In this document: positions 15,779 through 24,296 of the stretch, in pieces
Numbering within the stretch: the first letter of the stretch is position 1
Layout: each line of letters begins with the position of its first letter
From: Marinimicrobium locisalis
GTDB lineage: Bacteria > Pseudomonadota > Gammaproteobacteria > Pseudomonadales > Cellvibrionaceae
Length of the DNA: 64,000 nucleotides
Assembly (NCBI RefSeq): GCF_039822625.1
Contig: NZ_JBDLLG010000027.1
Span: 6,253 to 70,252, forward strand
Direction: 5' to 3'
Translations under genes and position numbers: made by a program
The notes under the pieces: generated by a model
What the model saw: the letters and a program-made list of their open reading frames with translations, nothing else
What the model was told of the DNA's origin: nothing
Databases searched by the model: none

Positions 15779-17071
15779 TTATTTATCTGAGGGGGTTTGG
15801 CTGAAGATGCAGGTGAAGGTGCTGCCGGTGCCGGGTTCGCTGTTGATTTGGAGTTCGCCGTCGTGGCGGAGGAGGACGTGTTTTACGATGGCCAGGCCCA
15901 GGCCGGTACCGCCGGTGCCGCTGTTGCGGCTTTGTTCTACGCGGTAGAAGCGCTGGGTCAGGTGTGGAATATGCTTGCTGTCAAAGCCCGGGCCGTTGTC
16001 GGCGACCGAAAAGAATATTTGGTTGTGAGCTTGCCACAAGCGCATGGCGATTTCGCCACCGGCCGGGGTGTATTTGACCGCGTTGGTGACCAGGTTGGAA
16101 AAGGCGCTGTGGAGTTCTTTCTCGCTGCCGAATAGCTCGAGTTCGCTGGACTCGCACTCCAGGGTAATCTCGTGGTTCTTTTCGCCACTGAGCGCCTGGG
16201 CTTCGGATTTGATGGTTTGCAGGAGCGGTTCCAGCGGAACGGGTTTGTGGTTGAAGCCCGACTCGGTGGTTTCCAGTTTGGAGAGAGTGATCAGGTCGTT
16301 GATCAGCAACGACATGCGTTTGGACTGTTGCTCCATCTGATGGAGCGCCCGGCGCCAGGGTGGGCTTAGGTCCGCGCCGCTGTCGGAGAGGGTTTCCAGG
16401 TAGCCGCTGATGACCGTGAGCGGGGTGCGCAGTTCGTGGCTGACGTTGGCCACGAAGTCCTGGCGCATTTGCTCAAGCTTGTGCAACTGAGTCACGTCCC
16501 GCACGACGATTAAGCGTTCGTTGCGGCCGAAGCGGGTAATCTGAAACTGCAGTTGTTTGGTGGTAAAGCGGGGAGAGGGAATTTCCAGCGGTTCGCTGTA
16601 GTGGCCCTCTTCAAAGTAACTGACGAAACGCGGGTGGCGGATGAAGTTGATGACCGACTTGCCCTGGTCGCTGCTGTGAAAGCCGAGCAGGCGTTGGGCC
16701 GAGGGGTTCCACCAGTCCAGGCAGCCGCGCCAGTCGAGCACGATGACCCCATCGCGCAGGGCGGAGCTGGTTTCCTGCACCCGGTTGATCACGGCTTGCA
16801 GGCTGTTCTTTTCCTGCTTTTGCCGGCGCTGTAGGTGGTAGATGTTGTCGAACAGGTCCCCCCAAATGCCACTGGACTCGGGCGGGGGTTCGTCGTTCAT
16901 GTGCAGCAACCACAGATTGAGCCGGCGGATTTGCCACACCATCCAAGCCACATAGCAGCCGCCGCCGATGAGCAACGCCCACACCACCTGGTCGAGCCAC
17001 AGCCCGAGCAGCGCGGAAATAGAGAGAAGAATCAGCAGGCGTCGCAGTTCGACGCTAAACCCTCGAAGCAA
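15779..17071 (-). CDS. phoR: Phosphate regulon sensor histidine kinase PhoR
   Basis: 430 aa, TTG start at 17071 with AGAGG about 10 bases upstream. Two N-terminal membrane helices (LLILLSISALLGLWLDQVV and LLIGGGCYVAWMVW) have almost no periplasmic loop, as expected for PhoR. A PAS domain spans about 105-200 (DGVIVLDWRGCLDWWNPSA). HisKA has the phospho-acceptor His near 213 (FVANVSHELRTPLTVISGY). The ATPase domain has an N box NAVKYTP, VADNGPGFD and GTGGTGLGLAIVKH. It senses phosphate status through the Pst/PhoU system and phosphorylates PhoB. It lies 67 bp downstream of phoB on the same strand. Confidence 0.94.
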   Translation of the reverse strand: MLRGFSVELRRLLILLSISALLGLWLDQVVWALLIGGGCYVAWMVWQIRRLNLWLLHMNDEPPPESSGIWGDLFDNIYHLQRRQKQEKNSLQAVINRVQETSSALRDGVIVLDWRGCLDWWNPSAQRLLGFHSSDQGKSVINFIRHPRFVSYFEEGHYSEPLEIPSPRFTTKQLQFQITRFGRNERLIVVRDVTQLHKLEQMRQDFVANVSHELRTPLTVISGYLETLSDSGADLSPPWRRALHQMEQQSKRMSLLINDLITLSKLETTESGFNHKPVPLEPLLQTIKSEAQALSGEKNHEITLECESSELELFGSEKELHSAFSNLVTNAVKYTPAGGEIAMRLWQAHNQIFFSVADNGPGFDSKHIPHLTQRFYRVEQSRNSGTGGTGLGLAIVKHVLLRHDGELQINSEPGTGSTFTCIFSQTPSDK

Positions 17072-17138
17072 AATAGCCGGCCTCTTGGCGGAGCCGCCGC
17101 AGTGACTCCGCTTGTAGAAACAAATCCGTTATGAGCGG

Positions 17139-17834
17139 TTAGCCCGCCTGGGTGGAAAACCGGTAGCCGGTGCCGCGCACGGTCTGTACCAGGTTTTCGT
17201 GCTCGTCCACGGCGAGGGCCTTGCGCAGCCGGCGGATGTGAACATCCACGGTGCGCTCCTCCACATAGACGTTGCCGCCCCACACATGGTCCAACAATTG
17301 GCTGCGAGTATAAGCTCTTTCCTGGTGGGTGAGGAAGAACTCCAGGAGGCGATACTCGGTGGGGCCCATGTCCACGGGGTGGTCGTTAATGGTGACCCGG
17401 TGGCTGGCCGGGTCCAGGCACAGGCCCTGAACCCGGATCGGGTTGCCGTTGACTTGGGGGTCCGCCCGACGCAGCACCGCCTTGAGGCGAGCCACCAGTT
17501 CCCGGGGGGAAAAGGGTTTGGTGATGTAGTCATCGGCCCCGACTTCCAGGCCCTGGACTTTGTTGTCTTCCTCACCCTTGGCGGTGAGCATAATGATGGG
17601 GACTTCCGCCGTGGACTCCTCGCGCTTGAGCCGGCGGGCCAGTTCTATGCCGCTGGTGCCGGGCATCATCCAGTCCAGCAGCACCAGATCGGGCCTTTCG
17701 TCGACGGTCAGCGCCAGTGCCTCCTGGGCGTTGCTGGCCTCAATGCATTCGTAGTCGGCCATTTCCAGGGCGACTCGCAACATATCGCGGATCGCCGCCT
17801 CGTCGTCAACTATTAGAATCCTGCGCCCTGCCAT
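17139..17834 (-). CDS. phoB: Phosphate regulon response regulator PhoB
   Basis: 231 aa, ATG 17834 with AGG upstream. The receiver domain has an acidic pocket (ILIVDDEAAIRDML), a phospho-acceptor Asp near residue 53 (LVLLDWMMPGTSG), Thr (IIMLTAKGEE) and Lys (DDYITKPFSPREL). The C-terminal OmpR-type winged helix spans about 130-229 (RLLEFFLTHQERAYTRSQLL, ERTVDVHIRRLRKAL, VRGTGYRFS). It activates phosphate-starvation genes at Pho boxes; one such box lies in its own upstream region, implying autoregulation. It forms an operon with phoR. Confidence 0.96.
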   Translation of the reverse strand: MAGRRILIVDDEAAIRDMLRVALEMADYECIEASNAQEALALTVDERPDLVLLDWMMPGTSGIELARRLKREESTAEVPIIMLTAKGEEDNKVQGLEVGADDYITKPFSPRELVARLKAVLRRADPQVNGNPIRVQGLCLDPASHRVTINDHPVDMGPTEYRLLEFFLTHQERAYTRSQLLDHVWGGNVYVEERTVDVHIRRLRKALAVDEHENLVQTVRGTGYRFSTQAG

Positions 17835-17935
17835 AATACCTGCCTGTCATCAGTCATCGATCGGGACGAGGCGAAACGCCGACGCCCCAAGGCTGAAAAT
17901 CAACCTTTCGCGCCAACGTATTTAATAAACTCAGT

Positions 17936-17953
17936 GTTACACAATTATGACAA
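17936..17953 (-). promoter_or_regulatory. Putative Pho box upstream of phoB
   Basis: On the minus strand the sequence reads TTGTCATAATTGTGTAAC, close to the two-half-site Pho box CTGTCAT-N4-CTGTCAC (the second half is weaker). It is centred about 110 bp upstream of the phoB ATG. A further TTGTCAT half-site occurs near 17988. Consistent with PhoB autoregulation, as known in other proteobacteria. Confidence 0.6.
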
Positions 17954-17984
17954 ACCGGGAATCCGTCCGGATTAAATCGGGTAC

Positions 17985-18881
17985 CTATGACAAATGCAGG
18001 TCCACCACGATGCCGACAAACACCGCAAAGCCTACCCAATTGTTATTGAGAAAGGCCTTGAAACAGGGGCCCCGCTCCCGGTAACGGATCAAGTAATGGT
18101 GGTACACAAACAGCCCGGCGGCCACCGCCAGCCCCAGGTGGTACCAGAGCCCGAGTTCGAACCGGCCCCCGACCAGCAGCAGGGCGTAGAGCGTCATCGC
18201 CTGAAGCAGGCCGATCATGACCCGGTCCATGTCCCCAAAGAGCACGGCCGTGGATTTAATACCGATTTTCAGGTCATCGTCCCGGTCCACCATGGCATAG
18301 AGGGTGTCGTACACCACCGTCCAAAGCAGCGCGGCGGTGTACACCAGCCAGACATCGGTGCCCAGGGAGCCCCGCTGGGCGGAAAATGCCATGGGGATCG
18401 CCCAGCCGAAAGCGGCCCCCAACACCACCTGGGGGAGATGGGTGTAGCGCTTCATAAAGGGGTAGCAGAACGCCAGGGCCACCGCCCCCAGGGACAGCAG
18501 AATGGTGAACCGGTCGGTGAGCAGCACCAACCCGAAGGCCACCAGGCACAGGGCGACGAACAGTGTCAGGGCCTCCCGCTCGCTCACCTCTCCCGTGGCC
18601 ATGGGGCGGGCCTTGGTGCGTTTGACGTGGCCGTCGAGATGGCGATCGGCGTAGTCGTTGATGACGCAGCCGGCCGAGCGCATGACAAACACGCCCAGCA
18701 CAAAAATGATCAACAGATCCCAGTCCGGCAGGCCCTCGGCCGCCAGCCACAGCGCCCAGAGCGTGGGCCAGAGCAACAAGAGCGTGCCGATGGGGCGGTT
18801 CATCCGGGTTAACCGCCAGTAGGCGGAGAGTCGATTACGCCAATCCACCGAGCGATGGGGAATAGAAGACTTTCGGTTCAT
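17985..18881 (-). CDS. ubiA: 4-hydroxybenzoate octaprenyltransferase
   Basis: 298 aa from ATG 18881, chosen because it overlaps the ubiC stop as ATGA; a longer frame (to 19013) lies inside ubiC. Integral membrane prenyltransferase that joins the polyprenyl chain to 4-hydroxybenzoate in ubiquinone synthesis. Both Asp-rich motifs are present: NDYADRHLDGHVKRTKARP and DTLYAMVDRDDDLKIGIKS. Seven or more hydrophobic helices can be traced (for example LLLLWPTLWALWLA and FTILLSLGAVALAFCYPF). Translational coupling with ubiC fits their consecutive steps. Confidence 0.95.
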   Translation of the reverse strand: MNRKSSIPHRSVDWRNRLSAYWRLTRMNRPIGTLLLLWPTLWALWLAAEGLPDWDLLIIFVLGVFVMRSAGCVINDYADRHLDGHVKRTKARPMATGEVSEREALTLFVALCLVAFGLVLLTDRFTILLSLGAVALAFCYPFMKRYTHLPQVVLGAAFGWAIPMAFSAQRGSLGTDVWLVYTAALLWTVVYDTLYAMVDRDDDLKIGIKSTAVLFGDMDRVMIGLLQAMTLYALLLVGGRFELGLWYHLGLAVAAGLFVYHHYLIRYRERGPCFKAFLNNNWVGFAVFVGIVVDLHLS

Positions 18882-19492
18882 GAGTTCAACCGTTGGACAA
18901 AATCGGGCAAAAACACCTCGCTGACCAGCAGCGGGCGATGATCCAGCCGGAACACCGAGCGCCGGCCCCACAGGGGCTTGCCGCCCTGAAGCACCTGGGG
19001 CACATAGCGGCACCGGGGGCTCAGTTCGGCCACTTCCAGAGGCTCGCGCTCCAAATCCGGCTGGCGAAACAGAAAGCCACCCAGCGGGCGGGTATCCAGC
19101 AAGCGCAACTGGCGCAAGCGCCCTTTCAGGCTACTGATGGGCAGCAGACTGCGGGCGAATACCCAGGGCTCTTCACACCCCCAGAGCACCACTTCCCGCA
19201 CCAGGGCCCAGCGCCCGGCGGCCATACCCAGCACCCGCCCCTCGGAATGATAGGGCCGGGCCAGCCCCTGGGAGAGGACCTGAACCCGGAACTGCCCCTG
19301 GCTGCGGGCCTTAAGGGCGGCGGTGAGCGACCCCTGGTCCAGCAACCAGGGCCCCAGGGAGGCCGGCCATGGGGCGGGCGAGCGGGCGCCGGCCCAGTGC
19401 CAGCGCGGCTCCCGCCGGTCCGGAAAGCGGGGGGCGTCACCGCCACTGGACGCTCGATGCAGGGCTTGAAGCAGCGGTTGGTCCTGAGTCAA
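18878..19492 (-). CDS. ubiC: Chorismate lyase
   Basis: Converts chorismate to 4-hydroxybenzoate plus pyruvate, the entry step to ubiquinone. 204 aa from a TTG at 19492, preferred because AGAGGAGG sits just upstream; an in-frame GTG at 19540 (220 aa) has no good ribosome-binding site. Family marks: PWLLDQGSLTAALKARSQG, the Arg-bearing REVVLWGCEEPWVFARSLLP, and the TRPLGGFLF segment with downstream acidic residue (REPLEVAEL). Its stop overlaps the ubiA start by 4 bp. Identification rests on motifs and on the partner gene. Confidence 0.9.
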   Translation of the reverse strand: MTQDQPLLQALHRASSGGDAPRFPDRREPRWHWAGARSPAPWPASLGPWLLDQGSLTAALKARSQGQFRVQVLSQGLARPYHSEGRVLGMAAGRWALVREVVLWGCEEPWVFARSLLPISSLKGRLRQLRLLDTRPLGGFLFRQPDLEREPLEVAELSPRCRYVPQVLQGGKPLWGRRSVFRLDHRPLLVSEVFLPDFVQRLNS

Positions 19493-19710
19493 AACACCTC
19501 CTCTGGGGCTCGAAACCGGGTGCCGTGTATTCTCCGGCACCGAGGGGCGCTATTCTAACAGCTTCCTTTCCCGCTGCAGGGCTCTCTGCCAACCTGCGCC
19601 GCCCCCATAGGCACCCCTCTCTACCGCCGCCTTGCATGCACCTTTACCCGGCCGCCCCGGGTTGCTTTAATGGGCGCCTTTGCCCAATAACACCGATAAA
19701 AGAGCTACCT

Positions 19711-20976
19711 ATGAGCCTAACCAAACGCATTCTGCTCGCCATGGTCCTGGGGGTCGCCACCGGCGTCCTGATTCATTTAATCGCCCCCTCAGAGGAGCAT
19801 TTCCTGCGCGCCTGGCTGGCCCGTGGGTTGTTCGATGGCATCGGGCAGGTGTTTATTCGCTCTCTGACGCTGTTGGTGGTGCCGCTGGTGTTCGTTTCGC
19901 TGGTGTGCGGCAGCGCTTCGTTAGGCGGCCACAGCCGCATGGGCGCCATGGCCGGCAAAACCGTCGCGCTCTACTTGGCCACCACCGCCGTGGCCATTAC
20001 CCTCGCCCTGGGCATTGGTCAACTGGTCAAACCCGGCGAAGGCATCGATATGCCCGGCGAGGTGGAGAACTTCTCCCCCACCGAGAAGCCCTCCATTAAG
20101 GACACACTGGTCAATGTTTTCCCCAGCAACCCGGTGGAAGCCATGGCAGAGGGCAGCATGCTGCAGATCATCGTGTTCGCCCTGCTGCTGGGCCTGGCCA
20201 TTTCCCAAAGCGAACACAAAGCCTCCCGTTACATGCAGGAGTTTTTTAATCACCTGAATACGGTGGTTTTGAAACTGGTGATGATTCTGATGCACTTGGC
20301 CCCCTACGGGGTGTTCTGCCTGTTGGCGAAACTGTTTGCGGACCTGGGCTGGCAGGCCATTGCGGACCTGGCACTGTATTTCTGTACGCTGCTGTTTGTA
20401 TTGCTGCTGCACGGTCTGGGCACTTACACCCTCCTACTCAAGTTTCTCGGCCGCCTCAGCCCCCGCATTTTCCTGCGCAAAATGTGGCCGGTAATGGTTT
20501 TTGGTTTCAGTACGGCATCCAGTAACGCCACCATTCCGGTGACCTTGCGCACGGTGGAAAAAGACCTGGGTGTGGACAATCGCGTGGCTTCTTTTAGTGT
20601 GCCTTTGGGGGCGACCATTAATATGGATGGCACGGCGATTATGCAGGGGGTGGCGACGGCGTTTATCGCGCAGGTGTATGCGATTGATATCAGTTTGATG
20701 GGTTATTTGATGGTGGTGTTGACGGCGACGCTGGCGTCTATCGGTACGGCTGGGGTGCCCGGTGTGGGGATGATTACGCTGGCGATGGTGTTGCAGCAGG
20801 CGGGCCTTCCGGTGGAGGGTGTGGCGTTGATTATTGGTGTGGATCGGCTGTTGGATATGGTGCGCACCGCGGTGAATGTGACGGGGGATGCGATGGTTTC
20901 GACGGTGGTGGCGAATAGTGAGGGGATGCTGGATCGCAAGCAGTTTGAGCGGCCTTTGGAGTCTGATAACACGTAG
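19711..20976 (+). CDS. Na+/H+-dependent dicarboxylate or glutamate symporter (DAACS family)
   Basis: 421 aa from ATG 19711 (MSLTKRILLAMVLGVATG), with a modest AGAG upstream. A much longer open frame 5' of this runs antisense to ubiC and is not used. Inner-membrane symporter with 8 helices and two re-entrant loops. The family signature GATINMDGTAIMQGVATAFI, the Ser-rich loop FGFSTASSNATIPVTLRTV and the substrate-binding DRLLDMVRTAVNVTGDA are all present. It imports glutamate, aspartate or C4-dicarboxylates; which substrate cannot be told from sequence. It stands alone, transcribed divergently from ubiC. Confidence 0.9.
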   Translation: MSLTKRILLAMVLGVATGVLIHLIAPSEEHFLRAWLARGLFDGIGQVFIRSLTLLVVPLVFVSLVCGSASLGGHSRMGAMAGKTVALYLATTAVAITLALGIGQLVKPGEGIDMPGEVENFSPTEKPSIKDTLVNVFPSNPVEAMAEGSMLQIIVFALLLGLAISQSEHKASRYMQEFFNHLNTVVLKLVMILMHLAPYGVFCLLAKLFADLGWQAIADLALYFCTLLFVLLLHGLGTYTLLLKFLGRLSPRIFLRKMWPVMVFGFSTASSNATIPVTLRTVEKDLGVDNRVASFSVPLGATINMDGTAIMQGVATAFIAQVYAIDISLMGYLMVVLTATLASIGTAGVPGVGMITLAMVLQQAGLPVEGVALIIGVDRLLDMVRTAVNVTGDAMVSTVVANSEGMLDRKQFERPLESDNT

Positions 20977-21004
20977 GGCACTTGCGGAGGTAAACTTCGA
21001 GTCC

Positions 21005-21115
21005 GGCCCAAGGTGGGGTGAACCCGTTGTAGACCCGCCGTGAACCCATCCCTGGGGGCTTCTCATCGGCATCCATGCCTCAGAGAGTCTACAACGGGTT
21101 CACCCCACCTCGGCC
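21005..21115. repeat. Large hairpin element, A type
   Basis: Inverted arms at 21005-21033 and 21088-21115 (about 28-29 bp, two or three mismatches; e.g. GGTGGGGTGAACCCGTTG against its complement) enclose a ~54-bp centre with CCGTGAACCCATCCCTGGGG and GGCATCCATGCC. Downstream of the symporter gene. Followed immediately by CTCAGTGCCA (21116-21125), which pairs with TGGCACTGAG at 21175-21184 in front of the B hairpin. Confidence 0.85.
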
Positions 21116-21183
21116 CTCAGTGCCATCAATTAAACTTTCATATGCGCAGGACAGTTGCCATCACAGGCTGATCTTGGCACTGA

Positions 21184-21294
21184 GGTTCGGGGTGAGGTGC
21201 ACTCTTCCCGGACCGTAGAGCGCGGGACACGCGATTCGAGCCTACAGGGACGTATTTACGGCGTGTCCGGGAAGAGTGCACCTCACCCCGAACC
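21184..21294. repeat. Large hairpin element, B type
   Basis: Perfect 29-bp inverted arms (21184-21212 and 21266-21294; contains GAGGTGCACTCTTCCCGGA) with a 53-bp loop. The loop carries GAGCGCGGGACACGCGATTC, forming a small CGCG/CGCG inner hairpin, then CAGGGACGTATTTACGGCGT. Together with the A hairpin 70 bp away it forms a composite unit repeated at 48.9-49.3 kb. Confidence 0.88.
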
Positions 21295-21326
21295 GGACCC
21301 CGTATTAACTCCGCACTATGGGAGTA

Positions 21327-21746
21327 TCAATCGAACCAAGCACGGACGGTGTCGGGAAGGGGGCGGGATTTGCCGTCGGCGCCGAGCCAGACGACTTTTG
21401 AGTGGGCTTCCGCGCAGGGTTTATTGGGCTCGTCATTCGTGAACATACGGAAATACGCCATAAAACTCGAACGACCCGGCTCTACTGCATAGCAGTCCAA
21501 GCGGACCGTTGCGGGATAGACCACCGGGCGCAAGAAAGTACAGCCCACCGTTACCACCACCGGATAACTGTCCGGCTTCATCTTCACCCCGGCGGCGGAT
21601 AGCCACAGAAAACGGGCCTCCTCGCAGTAGCGCAAATACAGCGTATTATTCAAATGCCCCAAGGCATCCATATCGCCCCAGCGCATGGGGATTTCACATT
21701 GAAAGTGTGGCTTTTCCGGCAACTCAGGCCGTTGGGTCGATTCCAT
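21327..21746 (-). CDS. Acyl-CoA thioesterase, 4HBT hot-dog family
   Basis: 139 aa, a single hot-dog domain of normal length. The catalytic-site segment RWGDMDALGHLNNTLYLRYC carries the conserved Asp and the HxN pattern of the 4-hydroxybenzoyl-CoA thioesterase (YbgC/FcbC-like) group; VGCTFLRPVVYPATV and the C-terminal KVVWLGADGKSRPLP complete the fold. Hydrolyses acyl-CoA thioesters in the cytoplasm; the physiological substrate is unknown. Its start overlaps the stop of the upstream FAH-family hydratase gene by one base, so the two are co-transcribed. Confidence 0.88.
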   Translation of the reverse strand: MESTQRPELPEKPHFQCEIPMRWGDMDALGHLNNTLYLRYCEEARFLWLSAAGVKMKPDSYPVVVTVGCTFLRPVVYPATVRLDCYAVEPGRSSFMAYFRMFTNDEPNKPCAEAHSKVVWLGADGKSRPLPDTVRAWFD

Positions 21747-22522
21747 TACGACTGAACCCTCGCTTTAAATGAAACACTCAACTCACCCAGGTCCCCGAAC
21801 AGCACCCGGACCGGTTCTTCCAGGGGCGCTTCCAGCACGCCGGCAAAGGAGCCGGTAATGACAAACTCACCGGCCTTCACGCCTTCCCCTTTTTCCCGCA
21901 GAAAGTTAACCAGCCAATACAAAGGCGCCCGAGGCTGAGTGTTCGGGTGTCGGCCCTGGTGGACTTCCGGGGCGGCGCTGCGGGTGTTTAGGGCGATGGT
22001 CAGCTCGTTGGCCTCCTCGGCCATGTCCGGGTCGACTTCCGGGCCCACGAACAGGCCCTGGTTGAGCAAACCGTCCGCCAGCATTTCGGGAAAGTCCGCC
22101 GAGGCGGGGTCGGAGTAACGGCTGTGGATTAGCTCCAGCACCAAGTGGGTGTGGGCGATAGCGTCGTCCACCTCCTCCCGCGTGTAAGGCTCCGGGCGGG
22201 CGGGAAGATCGCGGCCGAGGACGAAGGCCAGCTCGGGCTCGATGCGGGCGTGACCTTCGGGGGCCCATACCGAGACGGGCGCGCCCCGGTGAATATCCTC
22301 GCGGTAGATGGGCGCCACCACCAAACGGTCCGGCGGGGGTTGCAGGCACTTCCAGCCGCCAATGTTCGCGTCTAGTTCGCGGGTGACCTCGGTTTGAATC
22401 GCCAGGGCCGACTCCAGGTCGGCCGGGCGACAGTCCTCTGGCAGTCGTTCGGCCTGGACGCCACTGCGGCGCCGCTCTGCCAGAATACGGGCCGCCTTGG
22501 CGACCCCGGGGGGGTTCAACAT
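21746..22522 (-). CDS. 2-keto-4-pentenoate hydratase-type protein (FAH superfamily)
   Basis: 258 aa. The fumarylacetoacetate-hydrolase fold of the MhpD/HpcG hydratase branch is indicated by the metal-binding acidic segment ARIEPELAFVLGRDLP, LVLELIHSRYSD, the FPEMLADGLLNQGLFVGPEV block and the C-terminal GEFVITGSFAGVLEAP. Such enzymes hydrate 2-oxo-pent-4-enoates in aromatic meta-cleavage routes; no other such genes are nearby, so the actual substrate is open. Overlaps the thioesterase start by one base. Confidence 0.85.
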   Translation of the reverse strand: MLNPPGVAKAARILAERRRSGVQAERLPEDCRPADLESALAIQTEVTRELDANIGGWKCLQPPPDRLVVAPIYREDIHRGAPVSVWAPEGHARIEPELAFVLGRDLPARPEPYTREEVDDAIAHTHLVLELIHSRYSDPASADFPEMLADGLLNQGLFVGPEVDPDMAEEANELTIALNTRSAAPEVHQGRHPNTQPRAPLYWLVNFLREKGEGVKAGEFVITGSFAGVLEAPLEEPVRVLFGDLGELSVSFKARVQS

Positions 22523-22590
22523 AGCGTCATCTCTTGGATAATCGGGCCACCGGTTCGTTGGCCCCGCGCTAACGATGGTGGCGACGGCGG

Positions 22591-23991
22591 TTAGCGGGGG
22601 CTGATCTGTAAAGCAATGTGGTCCAGGTCGTCTTGGGATTCAATGACGTTGGCCACCGTTGCCTCGGCTTTCTCTCGGTCCAGGTCCAGCTCGGCAAATA
22701 CCCGGTCGGGAATTTCCAGTTTGGGCCCAAACCCTATGCCCTGTTGGACGAGTAAGCGTTCGGCCACATAAATCAACTTGGCGTACTGATGGTGCTCACC
22801 CTGGTAATCCGGGTTGCCCTGGTGGCGAATGGCCAGCACGACTTCCTCGGGCATGGACCAGAGCGACATCAGGGTGCTGGCCAACTGCTCTCGGGTCACC
22901 CCCAGCAGGTGCCGCTCAATGGGCTGGTGCGTGACGTGAGGGTTGGCCTCGGCCATGCGACAGTACTGACTGAAGTAAGGAGGAAACAGTTCCGCCAAAA
23001 TAAGGAAGCCAAAGTTGTGTAGCAGGCCGGACAAATAGGCCATGCCAAAGGTGGGCCGGTGCTCGCGCGGGATGGCGGTAACCAGTCCTTCGATGGCCGC
23101 GGCGGTGTAGATGGATTTATGCCAATAACCGAGATACCCATCGGGCCCTTCTTTGGGGACGGTCAAACCGCGGCCAAGCGCCAGCCCAAGGGCCAGGTTG
23201 AGGACCATGTCGAACCCGAGCACGCGCACTATGGCATCGTGAACGGAGCGGATTTTACCCGGCGCCGAATAATAGGGCGAAGCGGCCCAACTGACCACTT
23301 GGGCGGCGAGGCTGGGGTCGGTTTCGACCACCTGGGCCAGGTCACTGATATCCGCGTTGGGGTCCACCCGCAGATTGATGATTCGTTGGGCGGTCTCGGA
23401 CAGCGGCGGCAGCTCCAGGGTTTCTTCCAGACGCTGTTTGATGCGCAACTGCGTAAAATTGCGCACGGCACCGAGGATTTGCTCCCCATCCCGTTCGGCG
23501 CTGATGTCTTTTTCCAACGCATCCAGCGGCGTGGCGATATCGCAGATCAGGGCATCTTCCAATACCTGCTGAAAGTCCTCGCGGTTGAGGTGCAGCAATT
23601 GCGCATCGTCGCCGGAGTCGAGCAGCAGGCTCTCCTTTTGCAGCAACTGCTTGTCCACCAGGGTGGGCAGCCCCTCCAGCTTGGGCACCGCTGGCACCGA
23701 CTGCAGGCTGTGGGTGTCGCAGAACTGGCGCACCGCATCCTGGTTGGTGGCCCGCAGTTCACGGTTCAACTGGCGGTTAACCGCATTCAGATCGAGTAGG
23801 GTGTCGGCGGATATCACCGATAGGATGCGGCCCTTCTCATCTTCCAGCAGCACCGCCTTGGCGGCGTCCACGTTGCGCAGGTGCTGGTCGTGCCAGGGCA
23901 GTTGGTTGTTGGCATCCACCGGGGCCAAGGCCAGGTCGTAGTGAATGTTTTGGCTGTTCAGCAGAGATTCTACGCTGGTGGGTAGCGGCAC
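22591..23991 (-). CDS. YbaK-like deacylase domain plus HDOD signalling protein
   Basis: 466 aa, GTG start at 23991 with AAGGAG upstream. Residues 1-150 resemble the YbaK/ProX aminoacyl-tRNA deacylase domain (VDAAKAVLLEDEKGRILSVI, VPAVPKLEGLPTLVDKQLL). Residues about 190-400 form an HDOD domain (LPPLSETAQRIINLRVDPNA, VVETDPSLAAQVVSWAASPY, LGFDMVLNLALGLALG, YLSGLLHNFGFLIL). HDOD proteins act in signalling without a full HD phosphohydrolase site. The same fusion is a known family near recG in pseudomonads. Function is likely regulatory; whether the YbaK part is catalytic is unclear. Confidence 0.88.
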   Translation of the reverse strand: MPLPTSVESLLNSQNIHYDLALAPVDANNQLPWHDQHLRNVDAAKAVLLEDEKGRILSVISADTLLDLNAVNRQLNRELRATNQDAVRQFCDTHSLQSVPAVPKLEGLPTLVDKQLLQKESLLLDSGDDAQLLHLNREDFQQVLEDALICDIATPLDALEKDISAERDGEQILGAVRNFTQLRIKQRLEETLELPPLSETAQRIINLRVDPNADISDLAQVVETDPSLAAQVVSWAASPYYSAPGKIRSVHDAIVRVLGFDMVLNLALGLALGRGLTVPKEGPDGYLGYWHKSIYTAAAIEGLVTAIPREHRPTFGMAYLSGLLHNFGFLILAELFPPYFSQYCRMAEANPHVTHQPIERHLLGVTREQLASTLMSLWSMPEEVVLAIRHQGNPDYQGEHHQYAKLIYVAERLLVQQGIGFGPKLEIPDRVFAELDLDREKAEATVANVIESQDDLDHIALQISPR

Positions 23992-24296
23992 GTTTGACTC
24001 CTTTTGTTCAACAGACGCCCGTCTTTTTGCTCAGAGCATTCAGAGGTTCTGACTCGGCCCTTGTTGCCAAATAAAACAACCCTTTCATGGTTACCAGTGT
24101 GTAAGAAGCATTGCCCATGATCAAGGGTTTTGTCCTGGCAATCCCAAGCGCCGCCGCACTTAGCGGGCAGTTATACACCCACAGTTTAGCTGATGAACGC
24201 AGCCCCGGTGTCTATTGGTGCACACTTTTGCACTCACGGGCGCGAGGCTATTGTCCGTCCCGGCGCCCCGCGTGGTTAGACCCGTAACCCGCGCGG
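23992..24296. other. 305-bp gap upstream of the YbaK-HDOD gene
   Basis: Lies between recG (stop 24297) and the YbaK-HDOD gene, both minus strand, and so should hold the latter's promoter. I see no clear hairpin terminator, repeat or small gene. Confidence 0.35.

Noticed and set aside
19369..19710. N-terminal extension of the symporter by 114 codons
   Set aside because: It runs antisense through ubiC and has no membrane or targeting character; the DAACS protein begins properly at 19711.
21005..21294. Reading the paired hairpins as an ordinary terminator or CRISPR pair
   Set aside because: Arms of 28-29 bp with ~54-bp conserved centres and no T tract do not fit rho-independent terminators, and there are only two unlike units with no spacer series.
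24000..24290. tRNA or riboswitch in the gap upstream of the YbaK-HDOD gene
   Set aside because: No cloverleaf, TTC arm or known aptamer core could be found by reading both strands.
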